Source: Lysobacteraceae bacterium (GTDB taxonomy: Bacteria; Pseudomonadota; Gammaproteobacteria; Xanthomonadales; Xanthomonadaceae). Taken from it: a stretch of 5,288 bases of DNA. Of the stretch, positions 1-5,288 are shown in pieces. The stretch spans positions 1-5,288 of the forward strand of contig SEHC01000302.1 of the NCBI GenBank assembly GCA_004173415.1, in the 5' to 3' direction. The notes under the pieces were generated by a model, which saw only the letters and a list, made by a program, of their open reading frames with translations, had not been told where the DNA came from and made no database searches. Position numbers and translations under genes: made by a program. Position 1 is the first letter of the stretch. Every line of letters begins with the position of its first letter.

Positions 1-969
1 TTAGCGGGAAAGCTCGATGCTGGTGGAGTTCACCCAGCCCTTGTTGCCCAGCTCGTCTTCCACTTCCCACATCAGCCCGTCCTTGTTGCCGGTCGGGTAC
101 AGCATCATCCCCGGGTCCAGCGAGCGCACCGCCTTGCCGGTGCCCTTGGAGTTGGCCAGCAGGCGCGCGGCCTTGGTCACGGTCACGGCCTGGGTCGCAT
201 TGGCGGCCGAGGCGTTGTCCGGCAACCCGCCCAGCTGGGCGATGATGTCGGTGTAGGCCTGCAGGTAGGCCAGGGTGATGACCTGGCCCAGTTCGGTGTT
301 CGCATAGCCGGACACGCCAGCGGCGCCCAGGCCACTGCCGCCGAACAGGCCGCCACCGGCGCCCCAGCCGATGTCGGTCTTCTTGGCGTTGCCTTCGGCC
401 ATCGCCACCTGCTCGGAGGAGCGCACGTCGGTGACGGTCAGGACCACGTCGGCGGTCTTCTTCTTGAAGTTGAGGCCGCCGATCAGCGCGCCGGCGTTGC
501 CGCCGACCAGGCCGCCCAGCAGGCCGCCCAGCGCATTGCCGCCGGCGTTGGCGTTCTGCGCGATCAGGTCGGGCACCAGCACGTAGTCGGCGGCCTTGAT
601 CTGGCCCTTGCCGATGTTGGAACGGCCGCGCAGTTCGCCGCTGGAAGCCAGCGCGCGTTCGCCCATCGCCGCGTTCATGCCCGCGCCGCGGTCGACCAGG
701 GTGAAGCAGCGCGACTTGTTGACGAACACCTTGATCAGCTTGGAGGGCGCCGGCAGTTGCTGCCCGGTCCACCAGTTGGTCGCATCCTCGGGCTCGATCA
801 CCGAAATGCTGCCGAGCGGCTTGGCGCAGGTCGGGATCTGCGCGACCTGTTCCTTGCGCTGGTCCTGCGCACTCTTGCGCTGTGCCTGCGCCGGCACCGA
901 GGACACTGCCATGACCAGGCCGAAGAGACCCGCGGCCACGGCCACGTGCTTGGAGGTGTTGATGTTCAT
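1..969 (-). CDS. Secreted CsgG/HfaB-like protein with C-terminal SH3-like domain
   Basis: 322 aa, ending in TAA. I place the start at 969 because AGGGAAG (974-980) is correctly spaced before that ATG and a signal peptide begins there; a start 10 codons upstream (999) has no such support. Residues 1-29 look like a Sec signal peptide with a PAQA cleavage site. There is no lipobox cysteine. Residues about 50-247 resemble the CsgG fold: a 'FTLVDRG' strand (89-95), an 'ERALASSGELRG' helix region, 'AADYVLVPDLI' (126-136), the strand 'ADVVLTVTDVRSSEQV' (173-188), and a terminal helix ending 'TDIIAQLGG'. Two glycine-rich stretches (143-165 and 203-219) sit where CsgG has its membrane hairpins. Residues about 261-322 look like a bacterial SH3 domain ending 'GWVNSTSIEL'. 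C48 and C88 could form a disulfide. CsgG relatives act as envelope assembly or export factors. An envelope role is likely here, but substrate and pore activity are unknown. Confidence 0.8.
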   Translation of the reverse strand: MNINTSKHVAVAAGLFGLVMAVSSVPAQAQRKSAQDQRKEQVAQIPTCAKPLGSISVIEPEDATNWWTGQQLPAPSKLIKVFVNKSRCFTLVDRGAGMNAAMGERALASSGELRGRSNIGKGQIKAADYVLVPDLIAQNANAGGNALGGLLGGLVGGNAGALIGGLNFKKKTADVVLTVTDVRSSEQVAMAEGNAKKTDIGWGAGGGLFGGSGLGAAGVSGYANTELGQVITLAYLQAYTDIIAQLGGLPDNASAANATQAVTVTKAARLLANSKGTGKAVRSLDPGMMLYPTGNKDGLMWEVEDELGNKGWVNSTSIELSR

Positions 970-973
970 TGGA

Positions 974-980
974 CTTCCCT
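974..980 (-). promoter_or_regulatory. Ribosome-binding site of the CsgG-like gene
   Basis: On the minus strand AGGGAAG precedes ATG at 969 by four bases after its last G. The AGGG core is seven bases from the start codon. It supports the start at 969 over the in-frame ATG at 999. Confidence 0.6.
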
Positions 981-999
981 TTTGATGATAGACATGCAC

Positions 1000-1069
1000 G
1001 AACGCCGTCCGGCGTCCCCCTATGCTGACTGGTGCCGAAGAGCGGACCCTCCAGGATCCGTGACTCTTC
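1000..1069 (-). promoter_or_regulatory. Structured leader: two predicted stem-loops ahead of the CsgG-like gene
   Basis: Read on the minus strand, 1037-1069 can fold into a 13-bp stem. GAAGAG pairs with CTCTTC and CGGATCC pairs with GGGTCCG (one G-T pair), with a TGGA loop and a three-base TCA bulge. A second hairpin at 1000-1017 pairs GGACGCC with GGCGTTC around a GGAC loop. Neither is followed by a T-run, so neither looks like an intrinsic terminator. If the candidate promoter at 1086-1114 is real, both lie in a 5' leader of about 110 nt. I recognise no known riboswitch class. Confidence 0.4.
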
Positions 1070-1085
1070 CAGGCCCCGTGCCGGG

Positions 1086-1114
1086 ATCATAGATCATGGG
1101 CGTGGAACCACGAA
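1086..1114 (-). promoter_or_regulatory. Candidate sigma70-type promoter for the CsgG-like gene
   Basis: TATGAT on the minus strand (1086-1091) matches five of six bases of the -10 consensus. The hexamer 17 bp upstream (TTCGTG, 1109-1114) is a poor -35, so the promoter would be weak or need an activator. An inverted repeat, CGTGG-TT-CCACG (1101-1112), overlaps the -35/spacer region and could be an operator. This is inference from motif matching only. Confidence 0.35.
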
Positions 1115-1182
1115 GCAGGTGGCCAATGGCAACCGGCGGACTCCTGCTGAAAACGCCGAAGCAGGCCGATCCCGGCCAATGG
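1111..1182. repeat. Two-part imperfect direct duplication upstream of the CsgG-like promoter
   Basis: On the plus strand CGAAGCAGG is followed by GGCCAATGG twice: at 1111-1119 with 1121-1129, and at 1157-1165 with 1174-1182. The gap between the two 9-mers is 1 base in the first copy and 8 in the second. Two identical 9-mers in the same order are unlikely by chance. It is either a decayed tandem duplication or a pair of protein-binding sites. Confidence 0.55.
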
Positions 1183-1202
1183 TGCGCGTCGCCGCAGCAG
1201 GT

Positions 1203-1248
1203 TGCAGACGTGGAAAAGCCGGCTTGCGCCGGCCTCTCCAGGTCTGCA
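1203..1248 (-). terminator. Long stem-loop after the dac gene, probable terminator
   Basis: The 46-nt element starts 11 bases after the dac stop codon. On the minus strand an outer 7-bp stem (TGCAGAC with GTCTGCA) encloses one C-C mismatch. Inside that are 7 bp including two G-T pairs, then 6 bp of GCCGGC closing a GCAA tetraloop. In RNA GCAA is a GNRA-type loop, which is stable. A TTTT run directly follows the inner GCCGGC stem, so the inner hairpin alone has intrinsic-terminator shape. The outer arms would compete by pairing the T-run. It separates the dac unit from the CsgG-like gene. Confidence 0.6.
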
Positions 1249-1259
1249 TGGCGGATCGC

Positions 1260-2409
1260 CTACTCCGATTCCCACCACATCCAGAAGCTGTCCCACAGGC
1301 GACGGAAGAAGCCGCCCTCCTCCACTTCGTTGAGTGCGACCAGCGGCGCCTGCGCCACCAGCTTGCCATCCAGGCTGACCTTGACCGTGCCGATGGCCTG
1401 GCCCTTGGCGATCGGCGCCTGCAGCACCTTGGGCACGTCCATGGTCGGCTTCAGGTCGGCGTAGCGCCCGCGCGGCACGCCGACCAGCAACGGCGCCGCC
1501 ACCCCGAGCTGCACTTCCTTGCTCTTGCCCTTCCACACCTTCTGCTGGGCGATCTGCTTGCCCGCTTCGTACAGGCGATGGGTTTCGAAGAAGCGGAAAC
1601 CCCAGTTCAGCAGCGCCATGCTGTCGTCGGCGCGCTGCTTCTCCGAGGTCGAACCCATGACCACCGCGATCAGGCGCTGGTCGCCGCGCTGGGCCGAGCT
1701 CATCAGGCAATAGCCGGCGCCGGAATGATGGCCGGTCTTGATCCCGTCCACGCCCGGGTCGCGCCACAACAGCAGGTTGCGGTTCGGCTGGGTGATGGTG
1801 CCCACGGTGAATTCGCGGATCTTGTTGAACGCGTAGGTTTCGGGGAAATCGCGGATCAACGCCTGCCCCAGCAGGGCCAGGTCGTGGGCGGTGGTGAAGT
1901 GCTCCGGCGCCGACAGGCCATGCGCGTTGACGAAGTGCGAACCCTTCATGCCGATCTTGGCCGCATAGTTGTTCATCAACGCGGCGAAGGCTTCCTCGCT
2001 GCCGGCCGCATGCTCGGCCAGGGCGATGGCCGCATCGTTGCCGGACTGCACGGCCATGCCTTTTTCCATGTCCACCAGCTTGGCTGTCTGGTTGACCGCG
2101 AAGCCGCTGTAGCTGCCATCGGTGCCTGATCTTGCCGTTCTTCTGCTCGGCCGCCAGGGTGTAGGAGGTCATCACCTTGGTGATGCTGGCCGGCTCCACG
2201 CGCTGGTCGTAATTCTCGCCGGCCAGCACCTGGCCGGTGGTGTAGTCCATCAGGATCCAGGCCGTGCCGACCGGCTTGGGCGCAGGCGGGATGGCCACGG
2301 CGGCGGCGGGCGCGGCGGGCGCAGGAACGGGCTGCGGGACCGGGGTCTGGGCCAGGGCCAGGCCGACCGAAACGGTGGCCAGCGCGGCGATTGCGAAACG
2401 GAACTTCAT
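1260..2409 (-). pseudogene. dacC: PBP5/6-family D-alanyl-D-alanine carboxypeptidase, frame broken near 2127
   Basis: An intact homologue would remove the terminal D-Ala from peptidoglycan pentapeptides in the periplasm. The first 94 codons (2409-2128) give a signal peptide, a Pro/Ala linker and the 'SITK' SxxK motif (S75, K78), ending 'EQKNGKI'. The family sequence resumes in another frame from about 2126 ('GTDGSYSGF') and runs 288 codons to TAG at 1260. That part has 'SGN' (2037-2045), 'KTG' (1731-1739) and the amphipathic C-terminal anchor 'FFRRLWDSFWMWWESE'. From the SxxK serine codon to the SxN serine codon is 142 nt, against 198 nt (66 residues) in E. coli PBP5. SxN to KTG is 102 codons against 103 there. 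About 56 nt therefore seem lost between the motifs, in a number not divisible by three. Read as is, the upstream frame runs on as unrelated sequence to 1087. The family could equally be named dacA; an assembly error is the main alternative to a real null allele. Confidence 0.85.
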
Positions 2410-2419
2410 TTAATGCGGA

Positions 2420-2423
2420 CTCC
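2420..2423 (-). promoter_or_regulatory. Ribosome-binding site of the dac gene
   Basis: GGAG on the minus strand lies 10 bases before ATG at 2409, which opens a good signal peptide (MKFRFAIAAL). Translation initiation therefore looks intact although the coding frame is broken downstream. Confidence 0.5.
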
Positions 2424-2447
2424 AGGTGGCCGGGTGGGTTGAAGAGG

Positions 2448-2475
2448 ATTGTAAAGGCTGGGCGGAACGATCCAG
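2448..2475 (-). promoter_or_regulatory. Candidate sigma70-type promoter for dac
   Basis: TACAAT (2448-2453, minus strand) matches five of six -10 bases. The best -35 is only CTGGAT, about 16 bp upstream. Transcription would start near 2441, giving a leader of about 30 nt. The gap from rlpA to dac (98 bp) is long enough for a separate promoter, but read-through from rlpA is equally possible. Confidence 0.35.
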
Positions 2476-2484
2476 CGGCACGGG

Positions 2485-2502
2485 GCCGGGCGCGCGCCCG
2501 GC
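2485..2502. repeat. 18-bp perfect GC palindrome after rlpA
   Basis: GCCGGGC-GCGC-GCCCGGC is fully self-complementary and begins five bases after the rlpA stop codon. As RNA it gives a 7-bp stem with a four-base loop. No T-run follows on either strand, so it is not a canonical terminator. It could protect the mltB-rlpA transcript 3' end or attenuate read-through into dac. Confidence 0.4.
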
Positions 2503-2507
2503 ATCCG

Positions 2508-3842
2508 CTACTCGCGCACCAGTTGCGGCTGTCCAAAGCCCAGGCTGGCGATCCTGCCGGCCAGTTCCGAAGCGGCGGCCGCGTCGGCGGCGCGCACGCG
2601 CAGCCGCCACAGCGTGCGCCCGTTGCTGGCCACGTCGCTGAGGCTGGCGCGGCCGATGCCGGCGGCACTGAGGCGGGCCAGGGCGCGATCGGCATTCTCG
2701 CGGCTGGCGAAGCTGCCGACCTGCAACTGCACGTCGGCCATGGCCGCGGGGTTTGGCACAGGGGACGATGGCGACACGGGCACGGCGGCAGGCACCACGG
2801 GAACGCTGCGCGGCGGCGCCGTGGTGGCCAACGCTTCCACCGCCGCAGGCTTGCCGGTGGCCACGCGCACGCCGCGGGACTTCATCCAGGCATCGAATTC
2901 GTCGGCGGTCGGCTTGCTGTCAGGGGTCGCCTGCACGTGGTATCGCCACGCCTGCCCGGGATCGGCTGCGCCGGCGGGCGGCGGAGCCACCGCTGCCACC
3001 GCAGCGGTAACCGATGGCGCGGCCGCGACCTGCGGCAACTTGCCGACCAGTTCGTCGATCGCGGTCGGCTTGCCCGTGGCGACGCGGGTGGGCACGCCGG
3101 TGGCGATGGTGGTGGCCACCGGGGTGGCCGCCGGCACCGGACTCGAGTTCGCTAGCGTGCCGTTGTCGGCAGCGGTCAGTGCCCGCACTTCCACCCGCCC
3201 GGTGCCGCGCTGGGTAATCCCCAGCTTGACCGCCGCCGCGTAGCTCAGGTCGATCACCCGGCCTTCGTGGAAGGGGCCGCGGTCGTTGACCCGTACCACC
3301 ACCGACTTGCCGTTATCGAGGTTGGTGACCCTGGCGAAGCTCGGCAGAGGCAGGGTCTTGTGCGCGGCGGTGAAGGCGTACATGTCGTACACCTCCTGGT
3401 TGGAGGTGCGGCGCCCATGGAACTTGTTGCCGTAGTAGGACGCGGTGCCCTGCTCGAGGTACCCATCGACCCGCTGCATGACGTCGTACTTCTTGCCCAG
3501 CACGCTGTAGGGCGAGCGGTTGCCGACCCGCGACGGCGGCTCGTCGGTGACCGCCGGCTCGGCGATGCAATCCAGGTCGGGCACATGGTCGGGCGTGGTG
3601 TCGGCGATGTGCGGCGCGTACAGACCGCCCGCCTTGTAGTCGCCACGCTTGCCCAGGTCTTCCTGCGCCGGCGAATACTTCTGCGCGCAACCCGGCGCCA
3701 CCGCCGTGGGCGAAACCGCTGGGGCGGCGCGACCGGCTTGCGCGGAAGGCGGCGGCGGTGACTTCTTCGGTGCGCTGCTGCAGGCCGCGAGCGTGAGCGC
3801 CAGCAACGGCAAGGCCAGCCACTTCATGCCCGCCCGCTTCAT
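2508..3842 (-). CDS. rlpA: RlpA septal lytic transglycosylase lipoprotein with SPOR domain
   Basis: 444 aa, ending in TAG. RlpA cleaves glycan strands stripped of stem peptides and helps daughter cells separate. The lipobox 'LAAC' puts the lipidated cysteine at C21. A Pro/Ala-rich tether and a region with 'GGLYAPHIADTTPDHVPD' (72-89) precede the double-psi beta-barrel domain (about 128-221). E150, D153 and H161 in 'SNQEVYD...TAAH' keep the spacing of the catalytic E120, D123 and H131 of Pseudomonas aeruginosa RlpA, followed by the hallmark 'VVVRVNDRGPFHEGRVIDLSY'. A long Ala/Pro linker (about 225-365) contains two copies of 'RVATGKP' plus a similar following stretch. The C-terminus (about 369-444, 'VQLQVGSFASRENADRAL...') is a SPOR domain, which binds denuded septal glycan. 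The start ATG at 3842 overlaps the mltB stop as ATGA, implying translational coupling. Met6 (3827) is a less likely alternative start. Confidence 0.95.
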   Translation of the reverse strand: MKRAGMKWLALPLLALTLAACSSAPKKSPPPPSAQAGRAAPAVSPTAVAPGCAQKYSPAQEDLGKRGDYKAGGLYAPHIADTTPDHVPDLDCIAEPAVTDEPPSRVGNRSPYSVLGKKYDVMQRVDGYLEQGTASYYGNKFHGRRTSNQEVYDMYAFTAAHKTLPLPSFARVTNLDNGKSVVVRVNDRGPFHEGRVIDLSYAAAVKLGITQRGTGRVEVRALTAADNGTLANSSPVPAATPVATTIATGVPTRVATGKPTAIDELVGKLPQVAAAPSVTAAVAAVAPPPAGAADPGQAWRYHVQATPDSKPTADEFDAWMKSRGVRVATGKPAAVEALATTAPPRSVPVVPAAVPVSPSSPVPNPAAMADVQLQVGSFASRENADRALARLSAAGIGRASLSDVASNGRTLWRLRVRAADAAAASELAGRIASLGFGQPQLVRE

Positions 3843-4990
3843 GCAGGCGGGATCTCTTTGCCGGCGATGGCCTGCGACAACTGGTAGACCGCCATCGCGT
3901 ACATCTTGGAATTGTTGTAGCGCGTGATCGCGTAGTAATTCTGGAAGCCGAGCCAGTACTGCTTGCCGTCGCTGCCTTCCAGCGACACCAGCGTGGCGGT
4001 CGCATCGGGGGCCACCGGCTCGAGAGGACGATAGCCCCGCTGGGCGAGGTCGGCCAGGGTGTAGTCCGGCGTCCAGGTTTCCGGATTGAATTCGGCGAAC
4101 CCCGGCTGCAGCTGCGCGCGGGCCACCACAGGCCCGCCCGGGATCCAGCCGCCGCGTTCGCCGCCCTTCTTCAGGAAATAATTGGCGATCGAGGAAAACA
4201 CATCCTCATGGTTCTTGAACAGGTCGCGGCGGCCATCGCCATTGCCGTCGACCGCGAACTCGCGGTAGCTGGACGGCATGAACTGGCCCAGGCCCATCGC
4301 CCCGGCGTAGCTGCCGGTCAGGTTGGCGATGTCGAGGTTTTCCTCGCGCCCAAGGGCGAACAGCTGGGCCAGCTCGTCGCGGAAGAACTGCTCGCGGCGG
4401 TGCTCGTAGGCGGCGCGCTCCGGGTTGCCGGTGCGCGGATAACGGAACGCCAGCGTGTACAGCGCGTCCAGCACACGGGTCTTGCCGGTGAAGCCGCCGT
4501 AGCTGGTTTCCACGCCGATGATGGAAACGATGATCTCGGCGGGCACGCCGGTGCGCGCCTGCACGCGCTGCAGTTCGTCCCGGTGCGTGGCGAGGAACGC
4601 CCGCCCGCCCTCGATGCGCGTGGCGGTGATGAAATTGGGCCGGTACTCGGCCCAGGTCTTCACCCGTTCGGCCGGTCGCGACATCAGCGAGACCACGCTG
4701 TCGAGGAACTGGGCCTGGGCAAGCGTGGCTTCGATGCTGGCCGGGGCGATGCCGAAACGTGCGGCGGTATCGCGCACGAAGTTGGCGCGCGCGACCTCGA
4801 ACGGCACCGGCGTCAGGTCCACCGCGGCATTGGCCGGCAATGCCTCCACCGAGCCTTCGGCAGGCCCCTTGCCGGGCCTCGGCGTGGCCGGTTCACCCGC
4901 GGTCTGCGGCGTCGGAGTCGGGGTCTTCACCGGCGTCGCGCAGGCGACGAGGCCAAGGGTAAACAGGCAGAAAAGAGCGGTTCGGGTCAT
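3839..4990 (-). CDS. mltB: MltB-type membrane-bound lytic murein transglycosylase B
   Basis: 383 aa from ATG 4990, ending in TGA. MltB cuts the MurNAc-GlcNAc bond of peptidoglycan, leaving 1,6-anhydroMurNAc ends, at the periplasmic face of the outer membrane. 'LGLVAC' is a lipobox with lipidated C17, followed by a Thr/Pro-rich tether (20-45). The catalytic domain spans about 60-378. The catalytic glutamate is E161 in 'IIGVETSYG', corresponding to E162 of E. coli Slt35. Further signatures are 'TLAFRYPRTG', 'GSYAGAMGLGQFMPSSYREFAVD' and the EF-hand-like loop 'DGNGDGRRDLF' (248-258), which in Slt35 binds calcium. The C-terminus 'YYAITRYNNSKMYAMAVYQLS' is also typical. No clear ribosome-binding site precedes 4990. 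The in-frame ATG at 5008 would add six residues and still leave a usable lipobox, so the start is uncertain by that much. It lies between rodA and rlpA, as in related bacteria. Confidence 0.94.
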   Translation of the reverse strand: MTRTALFCLFTLGLVACATPVKTPTPTPQTAGEPATPRPGKGPAEGSVEALPANAAVDLTPVPFEVARANFVRDTAARFGIAPASIEATLAQAQFLDSVVSLMSRPAERVKTWAEYRPNFITATRIEGGRAFLATHRDELQRVQARTGVPAEIIVSIIGVETSYGGFTGKTRVLDALYTLAFRYPRTGNPERAAYEHRREQFFRDELAQLFALGREENLDIANLTGSYAGAMGLGQFMPSSYREFAVDGNGDGRRDLFKNHEDVFSSIANYFLKKGGERGGWIPGGPVVARAQLQPGFAEFNPETWTPDYTLADLAQRGYRPLEPVAPDATATLVSLEGSDGKQYWLGFQNYYAITRYNNSKMYAMAVYQLSQAIAGKEIPPA

Positions 4991-5051
4991 CGGCGCCGAG
5001 GGTAGCATGCGTGCCGCGGGGAATAGTGAATCGGGAATGGCGGCGGAGCCA

Positions 5052-5126
5052 GGAACGAGTGCAGAGGAGTGAGGAACGAGAGTGAAAGCAGGAGCCGCTG
5101 TATGCTTCTGCTCACACTCGTTCCTC
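5052..5126. repeat. Inverted repeats in the rodA-mltB gap
   Basis: GAGGAACGAG (5071-5080) is the exact complement of CTCGTTCCTC (5117-5126). On the minus strand the stem continues inward with GTGA/TCAC and GCAG/CTGC, broken by a T-T mismatch and a TT bulge. This gives an 18-bp stem that begins three bases after the rodA stop. A second upstream arm, GGAACGAGTG (5052-5061), is the exact complement of CACTCGTTCC (5115-5124), so two arms compete for one partner. No T-run follows. Nearby 5020-5040 carries short GGGAAT/GAATC-type repeats. I see no clear mltB promoter in this 139-bp gap. Confidence 0.5.
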
Positions 5127-5129
5127 GCT

Positions 5130-5288
5130 TCAATACCCGTGCACCGGACGGTGCGCGCGCACTGCCATGACCAGTCCCAGGCCGGCCAGCAGCGAGACCG
5201 CCGAGGTGCCGCCATAGCTCAGCAGCGGCATCGGCACGCCGACCACCGGCAGCAGTCCGGAGATCATGCCGCCGTTGACGATCACGTA
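5130..5288 (-). CDS. rodA: RodA (MrdB) SEDS peptidoglycan polymerase, C-terminal end only
   Basis: The last 52 codons and the TGA stop of a gene that continues beyond the right edge. The translation begins 'YVIVNGGMISGLLPVVGVPM' and continues 'PLLSYGGTSAVSLLAGLGLV', ending in a basic tail, 'RAHRPVHGY'. The 'GMISGLLPVVGVPMPLLSYGGTS' stretch is the SEDS-family C-terminal signature, and this form fits RodA better than the division paralogue FtsW. RodA is an inner-membrane glycosyltransferase that works with PBP2 in the elongasome. The adjacent mltB and rlpA support the assignment, since rodA usually sits with them. The missing N-terminal part prevents checking the length or other catalytic residues. 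Confidence 0.93.
   Translation of the reverse strand, partial: YVIVNGGMISGLLPVVGVPMPLLSYGGTSAVSLLAGLGLVMAVRAHRPVHGY

Noticed and set aside
1087..2127. Shifted frame that extends the first 94 dac codons to 440 aa
   Set aside because: After residue 94 the translation is low-complexity Arg/Gly-rich sequence with no domain, and it runs through the dac stem-loop into the next promoter. It is the product of the frame break, not a fusion gene.
1032..2129. Long plus-strand open frame of 365 codons opposite dac
   Set aside because: It lies opposite the recognisable carboxypeptidase, has a His/Arg/Gly-rich composition typical of antisense frames in GC-rich DNA, and shows no family motif or ribosome-binding site.
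2120..2135. Programmed ribosomal frameshift in dac
   Set aside because: There is no slippery heptamer at the junction, and conserved residues are missing, so a shift alone would not restore a normal enzyme.
2391..3155. Plus-strand open frames opposite rlpA (for example 254 and 209 codons)
   Set aside because: They are antisense to a fully recognisable RlpA, with repetitive Gly/Arg/Ala composition and no supporting start signals.
4991..5215. N-terminal extension of mltB to a start at 5215
   Set aside because: The extension would run over the end of rodA and through the repeat-rich gap, and would bury the lipoprotein signal peptide inside the protein.
1..5288. CRISPR array, insertion sequence, tRNA or rRNA, phage or toxin-antitoxin genes
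   Set aside because: I looked on both strands for regularly spaced repeats, transposase motifs and terminal inverted repeats, cloverleaf structures and small paired genes. I found nothing beyond the short repeats listed.

Overview
The window comes from a high-GC gammaproteobacterium. Protein style and gene order (rodA-mltB-rlpA-dac) point to the Xanthomonadaceae (Lysobacter, Luteimonas, Stenotrophomonas, Pseudoxanthomonas or Xanthomonas type). That placement rests on recognised protein families, not on a database search. Every gene I can support lies on the minus strand, so transcription runs from right to left.

Layout in the direction of transcription. (1) 5130-5288 is the last 52 codons of rodA, the SEDS glycan polymerase of the cell-elongation machinery. 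(2) 4991-5129 is a non-coding gap with inverted repeats. (3) mltB (3839-4990) encodes a lipoprotein lytic transglycosylase. (4) rlpA (2508-3842) overlaps mltB by ATGA and encodes a septal lytic transglycosylase with a SPOR domain. (5) 2411-2507 is a short gap with a hairpin, a candidate promoter and a ribosome-binding site. (6) A PBP5/6-type D-alanyl-D-alanine carboxypeptidase gene (1260-2409) is broken: its reading frame shifts near 2127, and about 55 nt of conserved coding sequence appear to be missing. (7) 970-1259 is non-coding. It holds a long stem-loop behind dac, a duplicated sequence block, a candidate promoter and a leader able to form hairpins. (8) 1-969 is a secreted CsgG/HfaB-like protein with a C-terminal SH3-like domain.

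The first four genes form a peptidoglycan module. RodA polymerises glycan strands, MltB and RlpA cleave them, and a PBP5-type enzyme would trim the terminal D-Ala from stem pentapeptides. The broken carboxypeptidase is the most notable finding: its SxxK motif lies in one frame and its SxN and KTG motifs in another. The second point of interest is the CsgG-like protein. It has no lipidation cysteine and carries glycine-rich segments where CsgG has its two pore hairpins. I found no mobile element, CRISPR array, tRNA, rRNA or convincing plus-strand gene. Most of the window is ordinary cell-envelope housekeeping sequence.
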